Part shown: in pieces, positions 7,215 through 13,698 of the stretch
How the letters are laid out: each line of letters opens with the position of its first letter
How positions within the stretch are numbered: the stretch's first letter is position 1
Origin: a virus
Length of the DNA stretch: 42,591 nt
Reading direction: 5' to 3' (one strand)
Virus record (IMG/VR): IMGVR_UViG_3300033153_006443
Location: 1-42,591 of that record
Program-made: the position numbers and the translations under genes
Notes under the pieces: generated by a model
What the model saw: only the letters and a program-made list of their open reading frames with translations
Database searches by the model: none
Told to the model about the DNA's origin: nothing

Positions 7215-8440
7215 GAGAACTTTCCCTTTTCTCTGGTGCCGGGGGTGGACTACTCGGAACCTATTTGCTCGGATTTAGTCCAGTTGGATATGTGGAATTT
7301 TCAGATTATTGCCAACGTGTTTTAAAACAAAGGATCAAAGATGGAGTCTTCCCAGAAGCCCCAATATTCGGCGATATCAAAGCATTCATCGGTGAAGGGT
7401 ACGCCGAAAGCTATACGGGAATGGTTGATGTCATCACAGCAGGGTTCCCCTGTCAAGAATTTAGCGTTGCGGGTGCCAGAGCCGGAAGTTCAGGGGAAAG
7501 AAATATGTGGCCTGAAACGTGGACAGCCATTCGCACAATCCGACCCCGGGCGGTCTTTCTCGAAAACGTGCCGGGGCTTCTTACTTCGGGCGTGGAAGCC
7601 GATCCAGACATCGATATTTCCTACTTCGGAAGCATCCTCGCTGACCTGGCCGAAATCGGGTATAGTGAAATCCGGTATTGCATACTCGGCGCAGATGACG
7701 TTGGTGCCCCACATCGGAGGAAAAGGCTCTGGATTTTGGGCTACTCCAAACGCAAATATGCAGGGGGAAATAACACCGGAAAGAGCTCGGGAATTGGGAT
7801 GGAAATGGAACGAAACTCATTGGATAAAAAAAGATGGAACGAAAGCGAATACGAGTCTCACACATCAAGCGATGTGGCCGACTCCAACGAAAAACGCAAA
7901 CCAGGATTGTCCCTCAGAGCGACGGAGAAACACTCCAGCCCTGGAGTCAGCAGTAAAGTGGCCGACTCCAAACGCGATAGGCGGGGCGGAAATTGCAGAA
8001 CATTGGGAGGGGGAGATAATTCACAGCCCTTCGGGAAACCCGAGAAGATTAGCAAAGACGGGCAGCGATTTCGGGATGAAACTTCCGGTTGCGGTAAAAT
8101 TACATGGTGGGACATCGACCCGGCAGACCTACCCGACACCGAGAACCCGCCATCTTTGCGGGGGAACGGGGAACTTTCAGCAGATTGCGGCCCTGGACTT
8201 ACCGGAGAAGGAAAAGAAAGCGATGGCCGGCGGGGGCTCGTTAAATCCAGACTGGGTTTGCTGGCTCCAAGGTTGGCCCATCGGTATGACCTCACTGGCA
8301 CCTTTATCAAAGGCCCGGTTCCTAGAGTGGCAACTGGCGTTCGGGATAGAGTTTCACGATTGAAAGCTATTGGAAATGGACAGGTAAGTTTGTGTGCTGC
8401 AACAGCATGGGAAATCCTGACTTTTAATCTTGACACCTAA
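7211..8440 (+). CDS. DNA (cytosine-5) methyltransferase
   Basis: The GTG start at 7211 overlaps the preceding stop. The 409-residue product has C5-methyltransferase motifs in order: LSLFSGAGG (I, residues 4-12), GFPCQEFSVAG with catalytic Cys81 (IV), LENVPG (VI, ENV 118-120), VGAPHRRKRLWILG (VIII, about 163-177) and RLKAIGNGQVSLCAA (X, near 382-396). The segment between VIII and X (about 178-350) is low-complexity and probably the target-recognition region. It contains repeated VADSN/VADSK/LPDTE motifs that become WPTP motifs in the +1 frame. It may protect phage DNA from host restriction. Confidence 0.9.
   Translation: MRELSLFSGAGGGLLGTYLLGFSPVGYVEFSDYCQRVLKQRIKDGVFPEAPIFGDIKAFIGEGYAESYTGMVDVITAGFPCQEFSVAGARAGSSGERNMWPETWTAIRTIRPRAVFLENVPGLLTSGVEADPDIDISYFGSILADLAEIGYSEIRYCILGADDVGAPHRRKRLWILGYSKRKYAGGNNTGKSSGIGMEMERNSLDKKRWNESEYESHTSSDVADSNEKRKPGLSLRATEKHSSPGVSSKVADSKRDRRGGNCRTLGGGDNSQPFGKPEKISKDGQRFRDETSGCGKITWWDIDPADLPDTENPPSLRGNGELSADCGPGLTGEGKESDGRRGLVKSRLGLLAPRLAHRYDLTGTFIKGPVPRVATGVRDRVSRLKAIGNGQVSLCAATAWEILTFNLDT
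7341..8363 (+). CDS. Overlapping +1-frame ORF inside the C5 methyltransferase
   Basis: A 340-codon open frame lies wholly within the methyltransferase gene. Its translation is not random: it contains LTWPKSGIVKSGIAY, then FWATPN, MWPTPT, KWPTPN and TYPTPR, and finally GGSLNPDWVCWLQGWPIG. These motifs are familiar from the C-terminal variable regions of other phage-encoded C5 methyltransferases. The ATG at 7341 has no good SD, so separate initiation is doubtful. It may be an overprinted gene, a frameshift product or a translation not used here. It is reported as a candidate because the motif content is hard to attribute to chance. Confidence 0.3.
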   Translation: MESSQKPQYSAISKHSSVKGTPKAIREWLMSSQQGSPVKNLALRVPEPEVQGKEICGLKRGQPFAQSDPGRSFSKTCRGFLLRAWKPIQTSIFPTSEASSLTWPKSGIVKSGIAYSAQMTLVPHIGGKGSGFWATPNANMQGEITPERARELGWKWNETHWIKKDGTKANTSLTHQAMWPTPTKNANQDCPSERRRNTPALESAVKWPTPNAIGGAEIAEHWEGEIIHSPSGNPRRLAKTGSDFGMKLPVAVKLHGGTSTRQTYPTPRTRHLCGGTGNFQQIAALDLPEKEKKAMAGGGSLNPDWVCWLQGWPIGMTSLAPLSKARFLEWQLAFGIEFHD

Positions 8441-8463
8441 CCTAAATTAATTATTTTAAATTA
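8438..8463. promoter_or_regulatory. AT-rich 26-bp palindromic element, copy C
   Basis: This site matches the palindromic consensus at 23 of 26 positions and ends 24 nt before the ATG at 8488. It overlaps a convincing sigma70-type promoter: TTGACA at 8430-8435, a 16-nt spacer and TATTTT at 8452-8457. Its right half is a perfect match. Confidence 0.7.
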
Positions 8464-8487
8464 CAAAACATTAAGGAGTGAATCAAC

Positions 8488-8688
8488 ATGGCAAAGACTA
8501 AAAAATCCGACAATTACCCGAAGATGTTACCGAATGGGAAATACCCGTTTTCCGGACAATTGGAGCCGGCCCTCGGGGAGCCGTTTTTCGATGCGGCCGC
8601 AAAGCTGGACGTTTCCGCGGTCGCCTTGTTCCGCCGGATGGTCAAAATTGAGAACGAAAGTCACCGGGCTTTTAATTCGTTGAGTTAA
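8488..8688 (+). CDS. Small hypothetical protein (66 aa)
   Basis: ATG 8488 has SD AAGGAG (8473-8478) and lies directly behind palindrome copy C. The product starts with a lysine-rich stretch, followed by an amphipathic C-terminal half (FFDAAAKLDVSAVALFRRMVKIE) that could be a helix-turn-helix-like or dimerisation segment. As the first gene of an early-looking transcription unit it could be regulatory, but no family is recognised. Confidence 0.65.
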   Translation: MAKTKKSDNYPKMLPNGKYPFSGQLEPALGEPFFDAAAKLDVSAVALFRRMVKIENESHRAFNSLS

Positions 8689-8727
8689 TGCTTGATCTTG
8701 GGATGTTGTTTTTTTATTCTTTAGATA

Positions 8728-8822
8728 GAAGTCGAGATAATTGAAATTCAAAGGGGTTAGGCGCACGCCGAGTCCAGGGGGTTACTCGACTTTCCCTTTG
8801 GAGCCCCGCCAAAAGTCGAGGT
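8728..8822 (+). ncRNA. Structured, switch-like mRNA leader of the replication gene
   Basis: Within the gap 8689-8851, AAGTCGAG (8729-8736) can pair with CTCGACTT (8785-8792), and CAAAGGG (8749-8755) with CCCTTTG (8794-8800). The crossed order gives an H-type pseudoknot with abutting stems. A second AAGTCGAG copy (8813-8820), extended to 9 bp with 8785-8793, competes for the same partner and contains part of the GAGGT SD (8818-8822) of the leader ORF at 8827. The two folds exclude each other, as in a riboswitch or attenuator. The direct copies could instead be protein-binding repeats. Confidence 0.45.
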
Positions 8823-8826
8823 AATA

Positions 8827-8859
8827 ATGAAATATTTAGAGAAATTGAAAAATGAGTAA
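8827..8859 (+). CDS. Leader peptide (10 aa) overlapping the replication gene start
   Basis: ATG 8827 is preceded by GAGGT (8818-8822), the best SD in this region. It encodes a 10-residue charged peptide whose stop (8857-8859) lies just after the ATG at 8852 of the next gene. The next gene has only a weak SD of its own, so translation of this mini-ORF could drive re-initiation there. The SD lies at the edge of the alternative hairpin described for the leader. Confidence 0.4.
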   Translation: MKYLEKLKNE

Positions 8860-9544
8860 AGACCTTCCTTATTTCCGTTTCACTTGTCAGGAGTGGGCTG
8901 CTGGAGACATTTCACTAGAAAATGATTCCACTAAAGGAGTTTTTACAGACATTTGCGCTTATTATTGGTTAAAAAATTGTTCAGTTTTATATCAAATTTT
9001 ACTCAAAAAGTTTCCAAAAAAGATCCAAAAAATTTCAGTTTTAATAAAAAATGGAATAATTAAGCAAGATGGGGATTATGTTCGTATTGGGTTTTTGGAT
9101 GAACAATGGGCCAAACTTAAAGTAAAAAGCAACAAGTTGTCGGAATCAGGTAAAAAAGGTGCTGCCGAAAGAGAGCGTAGAAAACAAGCCACCCTTAAGC
9201 CACCCTTAAGCATTAAAGATAAAGAGAAGGATAAGGATAAAGAAAAGGATAAAGAAAAGGATAATATAAAAAGAGAAATTCCCCTTTCCCTTGATAACCC
9301 AGGATTCAGAAAAGCCTGGAAGGATTGGGAGCAACACCGAAAAGAGAAAAAACAGAAATTAACCCCGTCAACGATTAAAAGGCAATTAAAAACGCTCGAA
9401 GAAATGGGCTTGGTTCGCGCCACCGCAGCAATTGAATGGTCAATCGAAAAAGGATATCAGGGCATTTTTGAAGAAAACAAACCGGAGGAAAGTCGTGGAG
9501 AAAAGAGACTCAAAGAGTTACAGCGGAAACATGGACAAATCTGA
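8852..9544 (+). CDS. Replication initiator-like protein (O-like / Lin1244-type N-terminus)
   Basis: The 230-residue protein begins DLPYFRFTCQEWAAGDI...STKGVFTDICAYYW, resembling the N-terminal domains of phage replication/primosome proteins that start with a short DLPYF-like segment and a winged-helix fold. The middle is a very lysine/aspartate-rich linker (repeated KDKEKDK near residues 122-140), and the C-terminal part (GFRKAWKDWEQHRKEK...TPSTIKRQL) looks like a helicase-loader or DNA-binding module. It probably binds an origin and brings host replication enzymes. The structured leader and direct repeats lie just upstream. No phage helicase or polymerase was seen. Confidence 0.6.
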   Translation: MSKDLPYFRFTCQEWAAGDISLENDSTKGVFTDICAYYWLKNCSVLYQILLKKFPKKIQKISVLIKNGIIKQDGDYVRIGFLDEQWAKLKVKSNKLSESGKKGAAERERRKQATLKPPLSIKDKEKDKDKEKDKEKDNIKREIPLSLDNPGFRKAWKDWEQHRKEKKQKLTPSTIKRQLKTLEEMGLVRATAAIEWSIEKGYQGIFEENKPEESRGEKRLKELQRKHGQI

Positions 9545-10061
9545 AATCATAGAAATCGAAGTCCTGCGGATTAATTCAAAGGCAACGCCCGACGAAATAG
9601 GGTTGTTTGTACAGGATTTAGCCGCAATCCCTTCGGGGCATGTTTCCGAATGTTTCCAGGCCGCCAGACAGGCTAACACCCGATTCAGGGTGCCAAACGC
9701 CGCCCAGATTCTTTTGGCCTGGCAGAGCATTAGAGGTCGCTTTAACCGTACTGATTGGGACCCGCACAAAGGCGCTGAAGGCGAAAATATCCGGAATCAC
9801 AGCTTTTGGACAATCGAGTCTCTTCCCTGGTGTTATGTCTCAAACCGCCATAGACACTTAATCCACGTAAAAAACGCCGGAACGATGACAAATGACGAGG
9901 CCCTGGAATGGTTGGAAGTGAAGAGGCTCCACTGGTTTCAAAAGAATTTAAGACTAAACGAAAATATTGCCGAAAAAATCAATTCTTTGGAAAATCCGGG
10001 CGAAATAGTCAATTTTTGCGATTTACCGAAAGACATAACGGATTGTGTCGCCTCAATCTAA
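9495..10061 (+). CDS. Hypothetical protein downstream of the initiator
   Basis: GTG 9495 is chosen because GGAGGA (9484-9489) lies 5 nt upstream. A further in-frame ATG at 9531 has no SD. The 188-residue product overlaps the initiator gene's end by 50 nt. It has an N-terminal helical region (IIEIEVLRINSKATPDEIGLF) and a Trp/His-rich middle. It has no recognised domain. Position after an O-like gene and before RusA makes a replication or helicase-loading accessory role plausible but unproven. Confidence 0.65.
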   Translation: MEKRDSKSYSGNMDKSEIIEIEVLRINSKATPDEIGLFVQDLAAIPSGHVSECFQAARQANTRFRVPNAAQILLAWQSIRGRFNRTDWDPHKGAEGENIRNHSFWTIESLPWCYVSNRHRHLIHVKNAGTMTNDEALEWLEVKRLHWFQKNLRLNENIAEKINSLENPGEIVNFCDLPKDITDCVASI

Positions 10062-10090
10062 CTTTGTTGAAACTAGGGAAATTTGAGAAT

Positions 10091-10462
10091 ATGTGGAAAA
10101 ACTTGATAATTGACCCGGTTGCAAAGCCCCGGATGACTCAGCGGGACAAGTGGATGGTACGGAAACCGGTTGCAAAATATCGCAAATATTGTGAAAATTT
10201 AAGGAAATTTGAGAATACACGGAAAATAATTGATTGGGATAAATTGGAAATCAAATTCTTTCTTCCCGTTCCGAGGTCCTGGTCAGGAAAGAAGAAATTC
10301 GAGAAATACGGAAACCCGCATACTCAGCGGCCCGATATCGACAATTTGTTAAAAGGATTTATGGATGCCCTGCTTCCGGAAGATTCCCAGATTTGGAATG
10401 TCAAGGTAACGAAATTATGGGGAACTGAGGGCTCAATTTATGTTAAATGCAAAGATGTGTAA
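10091..10462 (+). CDS. rusA: RusA-family Holliday junction resolvase
   Basis: The start is set at ATG 10091, giving 123 residues, the normal RusA size. A longer frame from 9908 overlaps the previous gene. KPRMTQRDKW near residue 11 and the catalytic-type segment RPDIDNLLKGFMDAL (near residues 77-91), with its acidic residues, match RusA nucleases, which cut four-way junctions as dimers using Asp residues and magnesium. It would resolve branched replication and recombination intermediates before packaging. The SD is weak (GAG at 10085-10087). Confidence 0.85.
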   Translation: MWKNLIIDPVAKPRMTQRDKWMVRKPVAKYRKYCENLRKFENTRKIIDWDKLEIKFFLPVPRSWSGKKKFEKYGNPHTQRPDIDNLLKGFMDALLPEDSQIWNVKVTKLWGTEGSIYVKCKDV

Positions 10463-10715
10463 ATCCTGCAGGCTTCCGCATGGTGCCCGGGGCGTACTGG
10501 AGGAAGGGGAATATATCTCGGATGTCCAGTTTTACAGCGGGCGCGGAACCATGGCAGCCAAGCCGGTTCAAGTTCAATTGGGCGAAGACGGGGTTTGCAA
10601 TATCTGTAATTTGAAGAAAGGATTTTTTAAGAACCTCGTGAATCCGAAAAAACACGACTATAAAGGACCATTAAAAATTGTAAACATCAGCCAACCACAA
10701 AGGAGTGAGTCATGA
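10440..10715 (+). CDS. Small zinc-ribbon-like protein (91 aa)
   Basis: The frame starts at ATG 10440, preceded by GAGG (10427-10430), and overlaps the RusA gene by 23 nt. An alternative ATG at 10455 is possible. Two cysteine pairs, CKSC (near residue 7) and CNIC (near 53), could make a four-cysteine zinc site. The C-terminal third is basic. The next gene overlaps by ATGA. It looks like a small nucleic-acid-binding or adaptor protein, but no family is recognised. Confidence 0.6.
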   Translation: MLNAKMCKSCRLPHGARGVLEEGEYISDVQFYSGRGTMAAKPVQVQLGEDGVCNICNLKKGFFKNLVNPKKHDYKGPLKIVNISQPQRSES

Positions 10716-11062
10716 AAAAAACAAAATTATTAAAAGTTGCCCTTAATCCCAACGAAGTGGAAGGAAAGCTTAAATCACTGAGCAAAGCTTCTATCGGTCT
10801 TCTGGAAGCGGAAATCGAAAGGAAGAAGGTGGCCGGGGAGTTCAACCAGGAAATTAAAGCCTTTAAGCAGGAAATCAAAAATATTTGTGGTTCCCTGGAA
10901 TCCGGCAGTGAAATGCGCGATATTGATTGTGATGTCCGGAAAAATAAAAAGGATAATGTTTTCGAACTGGTCCGGCTGGATACGAACGAGATTGTCGAAA
11001 CCACCCCTATGGAAGGGAACGAACTCAATGAGGATCTTTTCGACAGTGAGCCGGGGGAATAA
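10712..11062 (+). CDS. Coiled-coil phage early protein (116 aa)
   Basis: A strong AAGGAGTGA SD (10700-10708) precedes ATG 10712. Residues 15-60 form a charged helix rich in Lys and Glu (probable coiled coil). The second half has SGSEMRDIDCDV...LVRLDTNEIVETTPM, which resembles a common small phage protein family of unknown function that carries an ...VRxDTGEVV...-like strand pair. It sits in the recombination/modification run and its TAATG junction couples it to the Dam-type gene. Confidence 0.65.
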   Translation: MKKTKLLKVALNPNEVEGKLKSLSKASIGLLEAEIERKKVAGEFNQEIKAFKQEIKNICGSLESGSEMRDIDCDVRKNKKDNVFELVRLDTNEIVETTPMEGNELNEDLFDSEPGE

Positions 11063-11577
11063 TGGTCGCCACAACACCACGGGATAAGAACAAAACGAAA
11101 CAGTCATACGAAACGCCTGACAACTTCTTTGAGGCAGTTAATCGATCCCTACCCTTCGCCTGGGATTTGGCGGCAAGCGAATATAATCGGAAATGCCACA
11201 ACTTCATTGATGAGAGTTCCGACAGTTTAACGCACCCATGGCACACCCTAAACCACCGATCATGGCTATGGCTTAACCCCCCGTTTAAAAACATTGCTCC
11301 GTGGGCTCGGAAGTGTTACGAAGAAAGCCGACTCGGGGCAAATGTTGTAATGTTAACCCCCGCCTCTGTTGGATCAAACTGGTTCCGGGATCGTGTTTGG
11401 AAAAAGGCTCTGGTCGTATTCCTTAACGGACGGTTGACATTCAAGGGGGAAACAACTTGTTATCCAAAGGATTGTATGATTTCAATCTTCTCAAACAGCG
11501 TATCTCCCGGCTGCACTATCTGGGATTGGAGGAATAAGAAACCCTTATATCATAAACCTTTAGTTGTGGGGAAGTGA
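11062..11577 (+). CDS. Phage DNA N6-adenine methyltransferase (Dam family)
   Basis: The 171-residue protein starts with SYETPDNFFEAVNR and has FAWDLAASEYNRKCHNFI, the LNPPF catalytic motif (in WLWLNPPFKNIAPWARK) and NVVMLTPASVGSNWF. This order is typical of the compact phage N-6-adenine methyltransferase family (PF05869 type). It would methylate adenines in phage DNA, often to evade restriction. It is the third DNA methyltransferase in this genome and is followed directly by a radical SAM gene with overlapping GTGATG codons. Confidence 0.85.
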   Translation: MVATTPRDKNKTKQSYETPDNFFEAVNRSLPFAWDLAASEYNRKCHNFIDESSDSLTHPWHTLNHRSWLWLNPPFKNIAPWARKCYEESRLGANVVMLTPASVGSNWFRDRVWKKALVVFLNGRLTFKGETTCYPKDCMISIFSNSVSPGCTIWDWRNKKPLYHKPLVVGK

Positions 11578-12338
11578 TGGGAAAAGCAATCTATAATCCA
11601 TCGGGGAAAGCGGGGGAGTACGGTTATTGGGCGGCGAATTTTTACAACGGGTGTTCAAACGATTGCGAATACTGCTATTGTAAAGATTATCCAATGGGGC
11701 GATTTTGGTCAACGACTCCGACATTAAAAAAGAGCCTAGTAAATGAAAACAAAGCCCTAGAAATTTTCAACCGGGAAATGTGGGACGATATAGAAAGCCT
11801 CAGAAAACACGGCCTTTTCTTCAATTTTACTTCTGATCCATTCCTTAAAGAAACCATTGAGTTAAATATGCGCGCAATTAACCAATGTAACACAGCCGGG
11901 ATACCAGTAAAAACTTTAACAAAACAAACCTGTTTTGCTGATCGTCTCCCGGGAAACGTGTGCCCCGGCTTTACCTTAACCGGTCACGATGAATTGGAGT
12001 TACACGCCAAATCAAACGAGGCTCGGATTGAAGAAATGAAATATCTGCACGATAAGGACTTTAAAACTTGGGCCTCAATCGAACCTATTATCGATTTTGA
12101 GTCTAGCCGCGAAATGATATGGTTTGCAAAGGATTCGTGTTGTTTGTTTAAAATAGGATTAAAAAGTGGGAATAAATATCCGGCTTTGCAATTGAGGGAT
12201 TTTATAGAAGATATTTCGCGCATTCCTGGTGATTTTAAAATCTATTGGAAAGATGAATTGCTGAATCAGGCCGCTATGGGGAGAGAAGGGCTTCCGAAAA
12301 GCGTCGATAGAAATTATAAACTTTGGGAACAAAAATGA
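11577..12338 (+). CDS. Radical SAM enzyme
   Basis: The start is taken at ATG 11577; the GTG at 11574 is the other candidate and sits too near the GGGG SD. The 253-residue protein has the CxxxCxxC cluster motif (GCSNDCEYCYC, Cys26/30/33) that ligates a [4Fe-4S] cluster and SAM. A downstream FNFTSDPF and an IEPIIDFE strand fit a partial TIM barrel like that of spore-photoproduct-lyase-type radical SAM proteins. The substrate is unknown. Its position straight after a Dam-type methyltransferase suggests a nucleic-acid substrate. ATGA links it to the next gene. Confidence 0.8.
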   Translation: MGKAIYNPSGKAGEYGYWAANFYNGCSNDCEYCYCKDYPMGRFWSTTPTLKKSLVNENKALEIFNREMWDDIESLRKHGLFFNFTSDPFLKETIELNMRAINQCNTAGIPVKTLTKQTCFADRLPGNVCPGFTLTGHDELELHAKSNEARIEEMKYLHDKDFKTWASIEPIIDFESSREMIWFAKDSCCLFKIGLKSGNKYPALQLRDFIEDISRIPGDFKIYWKDELLNQAAMGREGLPKSVDRNYKLWEQK

Positions 12339-12517
12339 ATCCAATCAAAAAACTATTCCGCTACCTATTCCCCCCGACATATAAAACCGTCCAGTGTAAG
12401 GATTGCGGCTTCAAAACCCGGACTCAGTTCTGGAAGGATTTCCACGATTGCGGGGGGATTCAGATACATTTTGGACACTTTATCCATAGAAGCGAAAGCG
12501 AAATAAGTATACGATAA
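12335..12517 (+). CDS. Small zinc-ribbon-like protein (60 aa)
   Basis: ATG 12335 overlaps the radical SAM stop by ATGA. The 60-residue product has a basic, aromatic N-terminus and CKDCGFKT, with another Cys and several His further on (HDCGG, HFGHFIH), so a metal site is likely. It has no recognised family. Its coupling to the radical SAM gene hints at a shared task. Confidence 0.55.
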   Translation: MNPIKKLFRYLFPPTYKTVQCKDCGFKTRTQFWKDFHDCGGIQIHFGHFIHRSESEISIR

Positions 12518-12536
12518 AAAAAAGGGAGGAAAAACT

Positions 12537-12848
12537 ATGATTAAAACTAGACGGGAAATGCAGGGCAAAAAGCTGCCGTTTTTTTATGGCTTAACTTATT
12601 ACGATGTCTGTTGGGCTCAAATTCATATTCATTTGATCCCTCTGAATTTAATTATACGATACATCCGGCTTTTGTTTATTAAAATTAAATATTCCAAGCC
12701 AAGTAAATTCGAAGATAAACTTCTGGAAGCGTACTCGAAAGGCCGGAGGGACGGTCGGCGTTCATACAAAGAAGAATTTAGAAAGGATTTACGAAAACAC
12801 GTTTCCAGAATGCAAAAAGGAGTGAAAACCCATGAAAGTATGGATTGA
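12537..12848 (+). CDS. Small protein with one membrane segment (103 aa)
   Basis: A GGGAGG SD (12524-12529) precedes ATG 12537. Residues ~28-50 (IHIHLIPLNLIIRYIRLLFI) are hydrophobic enough for one membrane span or a membrane-surface helix. The C-terminal half is strongly basic and helical. It overlaps the endolysin-like gene by 17 nt, so a role in lysis (holin- or spanin-like) is possible, but the sequence does not show one clearly. Confidence 0.55.
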   Translation: MIKTRREMQGKKLPFFYGLTYYDVCWAQIHIHLIPLNLIIRYIRLLFIKIKYSKPSKFEDKLLEAYSKGRRDGRRSYKEEFRKDLRKHVSRMQKGVKTHESMD

Positions 12849-13110
12849 ACAGGGCGTCATTTGGGATCTACGCCCCGAAGCGGCGGCAGGATTCCGGAAA
12901 ATAATCAAGGCTGCCAAGTCCGATATTTTTGTTACATCCGGCCGGGAGGGGGATCACGCCCCTTGGAGCCTTCATTATTTGGGGCTTGCCTGGGATGCGC
13001 GTTCATGCGGGTTGACCAAAAAGGAAATGCAAAAAATCCTCGGTGCCGACTTCGATATCGTATATTATCCGAACTGGAAAGGCTATCACATTGAATACGA
13101 TCCGAAATAA
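12832..13110 (+). CDS. M15-like peptidase, candidate endolysin
   Basis: The 92-residue protein has FVTSGREGDH, then SLHYLGLAWDAR and a C-terminal YHIEYDP. The spaced His, Asp and His residues are as expected for the zinc site of M15 (VanY/D-Ala-D-Ala-carboxypeptidase-like) peptidases, in a compact form seen in phages. It would cut peptidoglycan cross-links at lysis. The AAGGAGTGA SD (12817-12825) lies inside the preceding gene. Its TAATG end overlaps the next small gene. It has no signal peptide, so it needs a holin. Confidence 0.7.
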   Translation: MKVWIEQGVIWDLRPEAAAGFRKIIKAAKSDIFVTSGREGDHAPWSLHYLGLAWDARSCGLTKKEMQKILGADFDIVYYPNWKGYHIEYDPK

Positions 13111-13286
13111 TGGAATATAACGAATACATAGCAACCGTGGAAACCAAAGTCCGGATTAAAGCCCAAAGCCGGGATCATGCTACTTTGATGGCTGAACGGT
13201 TCCAACCTTCCGTATTTATCAGCGCTCCGGGCCTTGAATTGACCTCCGAAGAGGGCGTGAAAGTGAAAAATATCAAACTTGCTTAA
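13110..13286 (+). CDS. Small hypothetical protein (58 aa)
   Basis: ATG 13110 shares its A with the preceding TAA. The 58-residue product alternates strand-like segments (YIATVETKVRIKAQS, GVKVKNIKLA) around one helix, suggesting a small beta-rich domain. No family is recognised. Its tight coupling to the endolysin-like gene supports a real gene. After it, 13287-13359 is a short AT-rich gap with no clear promoter. Confidence 0.6.
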   Translation: MEYNEYIATVETKVRIKAQSRDHATLMAERFQPSVFISAPGLELTSEEGVKVKNIKLA

Positions 13287-13359
13287 AATATTAGTACCAT
13301 CGAACCGTGAAAAATTATATTATCAATGAGGATTAACCATCAAATCAGGAGCGGTAAAA

Positions 13360-13635
13360 ATGGCAGGCAAACGGATTCCCCCGACACCAATGGAAAAAGA
13401 ATTATCAGCCCTGGCAGAAAAAAGGGTGAGGGACCTCGACGGAATGAGCCGGCGGGACCGCCCGAAGATGATCGCTTTAACCGAGCAATTCGAGAAGGAT
13501 TGTGCCGCTGTGAAAGCCAAATACAAAAAAACCGCCGCAGCGGGAGCAAAAAAGGCTGAAGAGGCTGCAAAAGCGAAAACCAAGAGTGACGCGGAAGCGG
13601 CCGACAATCTGGCTGCCAAGAAGCAGAAAGTATAA
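13360..13635 (+). CDS. Alanine/lysine-rich helical protein (91 aa)
   Basis: AGGAG stands 6-10 nt before ATG 13360. After a short proline-containing start the 91-residue product is a long charged helix; its last ~40 residues are an Ala/Lys/Glu repeat-like coiled coil (KKTAAAGAKKAEEAAKAKT). It resembles small DNA-associated or scaffold-like helical proteins, but composition bias makes any homology call unsafe. Confidence 0.6.
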   Translation: MAGKRIPPTPMEKELSALAEKRVRDLDGMSRRDRPKMIALTEQFEKDCAAVKAKYKKTAAAGAKKAEEAAKAKTKSDAEAADNLAAKKQKV

Positions 13636-13639
13636 ACCC

Positions 13640-13676
13640 AAAAAAGAGGGGAGTGCATTCGGCCGGATGCCTCCCC
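13640..13676 (-). terminator. Intrinsic terminator for the leftward head operon
   Basis: Read on the minus strand, a stem of GGGGAG + GCAT with their complements (one bulged base; plus-strand arms 13648-13658 and 13667-13676, 8-nt loop) is followed by TCTTTTTT (13647 down to 13640). On the plus strand the hairpin has no T-tract. It therefore probably ends the leftward transcript that begins near 19043, after passing antisense through the gene at 13699-13983. Confidence 0.7.
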
Positions 13677-13698
13677 GCAGATAAGGAGTGAAACAATC

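Noticed and set aside
8753-8811. tRNA-like piece (GGGG ... CCCC followed by GCCA)
   Set aside because: Only about 59 nt, the terminal stem has four pairs, and no anticodon arm or TTCRA loop is present; the pairing fits the leader pseudoknot better.
9908-10090. N-terminal extension of RusA
   Set aside because: It overlaps the previous gene and would add 61 residues to a family that is about 120 residues long.
12832-13110. Toxin or small regulator in place of endolysin
   Set aside because: The ordered His/Asp/His pattern with SLHY..AWDAR and YHIEYDP fits an M15-like peptidase better than any toxin family.
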